From Actinobacteria bacterium UBA5182 (GTDB lineage: Bacteria; Actinomycetota; UBA4738): a stretch of 8,645 nucleotides of DNA. The position numbers and the translations under genes were made by a program. The stretch covers positions 8,818 to 17,462 of the forward strand of contig DHWM01000178.1 in assembly GCA_002413185.1 (NCBI GenBank), written 5' to 3'. The notes beneath the pieces were generated by a model that searched no databases, had not been told where the DNA came from, and was given only the letters and a program-made list of their open reading frames with translations. Shown here in pieces: positions 5,492-8,645 of the stretch. Every line of letters starts with the position of its first letter. The stretch's first letter is position 1.

Positions 5492-6366
5492 CCAGCGGCC
5501 TGGGCGGCGGCGGCCAGCTCGGCGGACGCGGTGGTGTTCGACATCAGGAGCGCCACCGTCATCGGGCCGACGCCGCCGGGGACCGGGGTGATGGCGCCGG
5601 CCACCTTCGCAACGCCCTCGAAGTCGACGTCGCCCACGAGCGTGCCTTCGGCAGTGCGATTCGTCCCGACATCGACGACGGTGGCTCCAGGCATCACCAT
5701 GTCGGCGGTGATCGTGTTCGGCCGGCCCGCCGCGACGACCAGGATCTCCGCGCGACGGACGTGGACGCTCAGGTCCCGGGTCCCGGTGTGGCAGAGCGTC
5801 ACGGTGGCGTTCGCGTGGGGAGCCTTCTGCGACAGCATGATGGCGAGCGGCATTCCAACCAGGCTCCCCCGGCCGACGATCACAACCTCGGCGCCTTCGA
5901 TCTTGATCCCGGACCGAACGAGCAGCTCGATGACGCCGAGCGGGGTGCACGGAAGGAAGATCGGCTCGCCCCTGACCATCAGGCCCACGCTCACGGGGGT
6001 CAGGCCGTCGACGTCCTTCTCCGGCGAGATGGCGTTCTGGACCGCCGTGACGTCGATGTGGGCCGGGAGGGGGAGCTGGACCAGGATCCCGTGGACCGCA
6101 GGGTCGGCGTTGAGCCGCTCGATCCCCTCGACGAGTTCCTCCTGAGAGGCGCTTGCCGGCATGTCCAGCCGCTCCGAGCGGATGCCGATCTCGGCACTGG
6201 CCTTCTGTTTCGCGCCGACGTAGATCTTGGAGGCCGCGTCGTCACCGACCAGGACGGCGGTGAGGCCGGGGGTGACGCCCGAACGGGCGAGCCCCCTCAC
6301 TCGCTCGGAGACCTCGGCCCTGATATCGGACGCGATCCTCTTGCCGTCGATGATCCTCGCGGTCAC
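5488..6366 (-). CDS. folD: Bifunctional methylenetetrahydrofolate dehydrogenase / methenyl-THF cyclohydrolase
   Basis: FolD interconverts 5,10-methylene-THF, 5,10-methenyl-THF and 10-formyl-THF in the cytoplasm, supplying formyl groups to PurN and PurH and methylene-THF to the next gene's reductase. The length of 292 residues is normal. The active site is intact: Tyr49 and the catalytic Lys53 in SKIYVGAKQKA, Gln97 in GILVQLPLP, and Asp118 in PEKDVDGLTP. The nucleotide loop is VGRGSLVGMP (164-173), and the C-terminal signature TPVPGGVGPMTVALLMSNT is at 260-278. Translation starts at a GTG with GAGGAG 5 bases upstream, 46 bases after the purH stop. An alanine-rich tail (282-292) overlaps the next start by 4 bases. 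Its place between purH and the reductase makes it the branch point of the operon. Identification is secure. Confidence 0.96.
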   Translation of the reverse strand: MTARIIDGKRIASDIRAEVSERVRGLARSGVTPGLTAVLVGDDAASKIYVGAKQKASAEIGIRSERLDMPASASQEELVEGIERLNADPAVHGILVQLPLPAHIDVTAVQNAISPEKDVDGLTPVSVGLMVRGEPIFLPCTPLGVIELLVRSGIKIEGAEVVIVGRGSLVGMPLAIMLSQKAPHANATVTLCHTGTRDLSVHVRRAEILVVAAGRPNTITADMVMPGATVVDVGTNRTAEGTLVGDVDFEGVAKVAGAITPVPGGVGPMTVALLMSNTTASAELAAAAQAAG

Positions 6367-6412
6367 GGCAACTCCTCGTGCTCCCCCGGCGCGACCGGCC
6401 CTTCGCCGCGGC

Positions 6413-7969
6413 TCAATGGCGGAAGTGGCGGCGGCCGGTCAGGACCATGGCCATGCCGTGCTCCTCGGCGGCGGCGATGACCTCCTCGTCCCGAACCGAC
6501 CCCCCGGGTTGGATGATCGCGGCGACCCCGGCCGCACCGGCGGCGTCGACGCCGTCCCGGAACGGGAAGAATGCGTCGGAAGCGAGGCACGACCCCCGGA
6601 CCCTGCCCCCGCCGTGTCGAACGGCGATCCCGACGGAGGTCGCCCGGTTCATCTGCCCCGCACCCACCGCCACGGTCGCCTCGCCCTTCGCCAGGACGAT
6701 GGCATTCGACTTGACCCTCGACGCTACCTTCCACGCGAACAGCAGGTCGCTCCACTGCCCAGGCGTGGGTTCGGTCCGGGTGACGACCTTCATGTCGGAC
6801 CCAGTCGCCACAATGATGTCCATGTCCTGGACCAGAGCGCCTCCGTCGATCGGTCGTACCTCGAGGCCACCGGGCGCTGGAAGTGGCGCCCTGAGCACGC
6901 GGAGGTTCTGCTTTCGCCCGTACGCGGCCAGCGCGCCGTCGGTGAAGGACGGAGCCACCACCACTTCGGTGAACACGGGAGCCATGGCTTCCGCGGCTGC
7001 CTGGTCCACCTCGGCGTTGAACGCAACGATGCCTCCGAAGGCCGACACGTCGTCGCCTTCCAGGGCTCGCCGGTAGGCCTGGGCCAGGGTGTCGGCCACG
7101 GCCACGCCGCAGGGGTTGTGGTGCTTGACGATCACGGCCGCGGGACGGCCGCCGGCGAACAGCGCGGCGATGGCGCGAGCTGCTTCGGCGTCCAGCCAGT
7201 TGTTGAAGGACATCTCCTTGCCCTGCAGAACCTCGGCGCCTCCGAGCGGTCCCGGCCCGGCCTCGACGGCGTACAGGCCGCCTCGCTGGTGCGGGTTCTC
7301 GCCGTACCGCAGACCGGCCAACCGGACGAACGAGGACGTAAACCGCTCCGGGAGGTCCTCCCCTTCCGGCTCCGCCTGCCGGTCACGGAACCAGCCGCTG
7401 ATGGCCGCGTCGTAGGAGGCAGTGTGCTCGAAGGCTTCCCGGGCCAGCCGCAGCCTTGTCTCTCCGGAGAGCCCGCCGGCCTGATCGAGCTCGCCCAGGA
7501 TCCGGTCGTACTCGTCGGGGCTGACCACCACGCCAACCGACTGATGATTCTTCGCCGCGGCGCGCACCAGGGCGGGACCACCGATGTCGATCTGCTCGAT
7601 GACCTCGTCGAACGATCCTCCCGCGGCCACGGTCTCACGGAACGGATAGAGGTTGACCACCACCAGGTCGAACGGTTCGATCCCCTGCTCGTCGAGCTGG
7701 GCGAGGTGCTCGGCCCTCCTCCGGTCGGCCAGGATCCCCGCATGGATACGCGGATGGAGCGTCTTCACCCTTCCCTCCAGCATCTCCGGGAAGCCGGTGA
7801 CCTCGGACACCGACGTCACCTCGACGCCTCCCTCACGAAGGACCGAGGCCGTTGTCCCGGAGGACACCAGGCGAGCGCCGTGCTGGACGAGGGCCCGGCC
7901 GAACGCGACCAGGCCGTGCTTGTCCGCGACCGACAGCAGGACCCGGTGGACGGGGAGCACTTCGCTCAC
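6413..7969 (-). CDS. purH: Bifunctional purine biosynthesis protein PurH (AICAR transformylase / IMP cyclohydrolase)
   Basis: PurH performs the last two steps of de novo IMP synthesis: formylation of AICAR with 10-formyl-THF, then ring closure. It has 518 residues, full length. The N-terminal MGS-like cyclohydrolase domain (about 1-150) carries SVADKHGL (13-20), SSGTT (36-40), EGRVKTLHPRIHAGILA (65-81), VVVNLYPF (103-110) and IDIGGPALVRAAAKN (127-141). The C-terminal AICAR transformylase domain has RYGENPHQ (221-228), LQGKEMSFNNWLD (248-260), the catalytic Lys282-His283 in VKHHNPCGVA, SAFGGIVAFN (309-318), ASDAFFPFRD (463-472), and the end QPGGSVRD...TGRRHFRH. The GTG start overlaps the purN stop by 4 bases. 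Only weak Shine-Dalgarno-like purines precede it, so coupling to purN is likely. It is followed 46 bases on by folD, which makes its cofactor. Confidence 0.97.
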   Translation of the reverse strand: MSEVLPVHRVLLSVADKHGLVAFGRALVQHGARLVSSGTTASVLREGGVEVTSVSEVTGFPEMLEGRVKTLHPRIHAGILADRRRAEHLAQLDEQGIEPFDLVVVNLYPFRETVAAGGSFDEVIEQIDIGGPALVRAAAKNHQSVGVVVSPDEYDRILGELDQAGGLSGETRLRLAREAFEHTASYDAAISGWFRDRQAEPEGEDLPERFTSSFVRLAGLRYGENPHQRGGLYAVEAGPGPLGGAEVLQGKEMSFNNWLDAEAARAIAALFAGGRPAAVIVKHHNPCGVAVADTLAQAYRRALEGDDVSAFGGIVAFNAEVDQAAAEAMAPVFTEVVVAPSFTDGALAAYGRKQNLRVLRAPLPAPGGLEVRPIDGGALVQDMDIIVATGSDMKVVTRTEPTPGQWSDLLFAWKVASRVKSNAIVLAKGEATVAVGAGQMNRATSVGIAVRHGGGRVRGSCLASDAFFPFRDGVDAAGAAGVAAIIQPGGSVRDEEVIAAAEEHGMAMVLTGRRHFRH

Positions 7970-8574
7970 GGGCCGCCGTCCAGGATGTGCACGCGCCGGC
8001 CTTCGACCTTCAGACGCCCCTCCATCAGGAGTCGGACTGCCTGAGGGTAGAGCCGGTGCTCCATCACCTGGATCCTCTCGTGCAGCGACGTCTCGTCGTC
8101 ATCTGGCAGAACTGGGACACATTCCTGCATGACGATCGGGCCGTGGTCGACCTCCTCGTCGACCAGGTGGATCGTGACGCCGGTCACCTTGGCGCCCCGA
8201 GCCAGGGCGTCCCTCGGCGCCTGGGCCCCCGGGAAGGCGGGGAGCAGCGATGGATGAACATTGAGGATGCGCTCTTTGAACGACCGCACCACGGGCGGAC
8301 CCAGGATCCTCATGTAGCCGGCAAGCGCCACGAACTCGATGGCCTCCTCCTCCAGGAGCTCGGCCAGGCGCCGGTCGAACTCCTCCCGGGTCGCGGAGTG
8401 CGCGGGCTCCAGGACGATGGCCTTCACGCCGCGGCCTCGAGCACGCTCCAACGCGCCTGCCTGGGGCTTGTCCGAAACCACCAGCTCGATGCATGGGCCG
8501 ACGCTGGGATGGTCGAGGAGCGCTTGGAGGTTGGAGCCGGCGCCCGAAGCGAGCACCGCGATGCGCGCGTCCAC
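7966..8574 (-). CDS. purN: Phosphoribosylglycinamide formyltransferase (GART)
   Basis: PurN transfers the formyl group of 10-formyl-THF to glycinamide ribonucleotide, step three of purine synthesis. From the GTG at 8574 it has 202 residues, normal for the family, and begins directly with the first beta strand. Motifs are the phosphate loop SGAGSNLQA (10-18), VALAGYMRIL (82-91), ILNVHPSLLPAFPG (103-116) with catalytic Asn105 and His107, and GVTIHLVDEEVDHGPIV (132-148) with catalytic Asp143. Where E. coli has a His-Thr-His segment after PG, this protein reads AQAP; that loop varies among homologues. The frame also opens at an ATG at 8634, but the extra 20 residues are not PurN-like, lack a ribosome site and contain a near-consensus promoter, so GTG 8574 is preferred. 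It is the first gene of the purN-purH-folD-MTHFR operon. Confidence 0.95.
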   Translation of the reverse strand: MDARIAVLASGAGSNLQALLDHPSVGPCIELVVSDKPQAGALERARGRGVKAIVLEPAHSATREEFDRRLAELLEEEAIEFVALAGYMRILGPPVVRSFKERILNVHPSLLPAFPGAQAPRDALARGAKVTGVTIHLVDEEVDHGPIVMQECVPVLPDDDETSLHERIQVMEHRLYPQAVRLLMEGRLKVEGRRVHILDGGP

Positions 8575-8582
8575 GGGCGGCC

Positions 8583-8612
8583 AACCTATTGGTCGGGCCG
8601 AGCCCGTGTCAA
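8583..8612 (-). promoter_or_regulatory. Promoter of the purN-purH-folD-MTHFR operon
   Basis: The minus strand reads a perfect TTGACA (8612-8607), an 18-base spacer, then TAGGTT (8588-8583), matching the sigma-70/HrdB-type pattern TTGACA-N17/18-TANNNT. Only 8 bases separate the -10 from the purN GTG at 8574, so transcription should begin within a few bases of the start codon. No Shine-Dalgarno lies in those 8 bases (GGCCGCCC), consistent with leaderless translation, which is common in actinobacteria. Confidence 0.75.
8594..8606. promoter_or_regulatory. 13-bp inverted repeat within the purN promoter spacer, possible operator
   Basis: CGGGC-CGA-GCCCG is a perfect 5-bp inverted repeat with a 3-bp centre, filling most of the spacer between the -35 and -10 of the purN promoter. 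It is upstream of transcription and so could act only as DNA, for example as a repressor site. GC-rich palindromes arise often by chance in such DNA, so function is speculative. Confidence 0.3.
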
Positions 8613-8645
8613 CGTGGCCACGAGAGCTAGACATCCCAAGGCCTG

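Noticed and set aside
5492..5950. N-terminal extension of the MTHFR frame into folD
   Set aside because: The extra residues are Arg/His-rich shadow sequence of folD. MTHFR homology begins at the ATG at 5491, which overlaps the folD stop as ATGA.
4649..6145. 498-codon plus-strand open frame opposite the MTHFR and folD genes
   Set aside because: Low-complexity composition, no motif, and fully covered by two clearly conserved genes on the other strand.
6227..8044. 605-codon open frame on the plus strand, antisense to purH
   Set aside because: It lies wholly opposite purH and its neighbours, whose motifs are unmistakable. Its translation is Arg/Gly/His-rich with no recognisable domain, as expected of a shadow frame in high-GC DNA.
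8575..8634. 20-residue N-terminal extension of PurN from the ATG at 8634
   Set aside because: It has no ribosome site and is not part of the PurN fold. It contains a TTGACA-N18-TAGGTT promoter, which is better explained as upstream DNA.
1..8645. Defence system, mobile element, CRISPR or phage content
   Set aside because: All eight genes are core metabolism, a pilus ATPase or a CBS protein. I saw no transposase, integrase, direct-repeat array, tRNA-like fold or obvious composition shift.

Overview
This 8.6 kb window of high-GC bacterial DNA holds eight protein-coding genes of central metabolism, packed with almost no spare sequence. GTG/TTG starts, 4-base stop/start overlaps, TANNNT-type -10 elements and an apparently leaderless GTG start all fit Actinomycetota (or a similar high-GC Gram-positive lineage). 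That placement is inferred from sequence style; no marker gene fixes the taxon. I see no RNA gene, CRISPR array, insertion sequence, phage gene or integration site.

Left part (1-2938), minus strand, read right to left: an isocitrate dehydrogenase (1725-2810), a PilT-type twitching/retraction ATPase (532-1611), and the first 132 codons of malate dehydrogenase (1-396, running off the left edge). The two dehydrogenases are TCA-cycle enzymes; the pilus motor sits between them. A 128-bp divergent promoter region (2811-2938) separates this group from the plus-strand pair in the middle: citrate synthase (2939-4090), overlapped by 4 bases by a small two-CBS-domain protein (4087-4551). Citrate synthase, isocitrate dehydrogenase and malate dehydrogenase thus form a compact TCA cluster, with a putative nucleotide-sensing CBS protein coupled to its entry enzyme.

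Right part (4568-8574), minus strand, read right to left: purN, purH, folD and a methylenetetrahydrofolate reductase. This is a folate one-carbon/purine operon. FolD interconverts methylene- and 10-formyl-THF, PurN and PurH spend 10-formyl-THF on purine synthesis and return THF, and the reductase diverts methylene-THF to 5-methyl-THF. purN/purH and folD/reductase each overlap by 4 bases. The operon is headed by the clearest promoter in the window (TTGACA, 18 bp, TAGGTT), which ends only 8 bases before the purN GTG start, so purN is probably read from a leaderless or nearly leaderless mRNA. The operon converges on the citrate synthase-CBS pair, with only 16 bp between stop codons.

Most of the window is ordinary core metabolism. 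The points worth a second look are the CBS protein coupled to citrate synthase, the NADP-type residues in a short isocitrate dehydrogenase, the isolated pilT inside a TCA cluster, and the promoter architecture.
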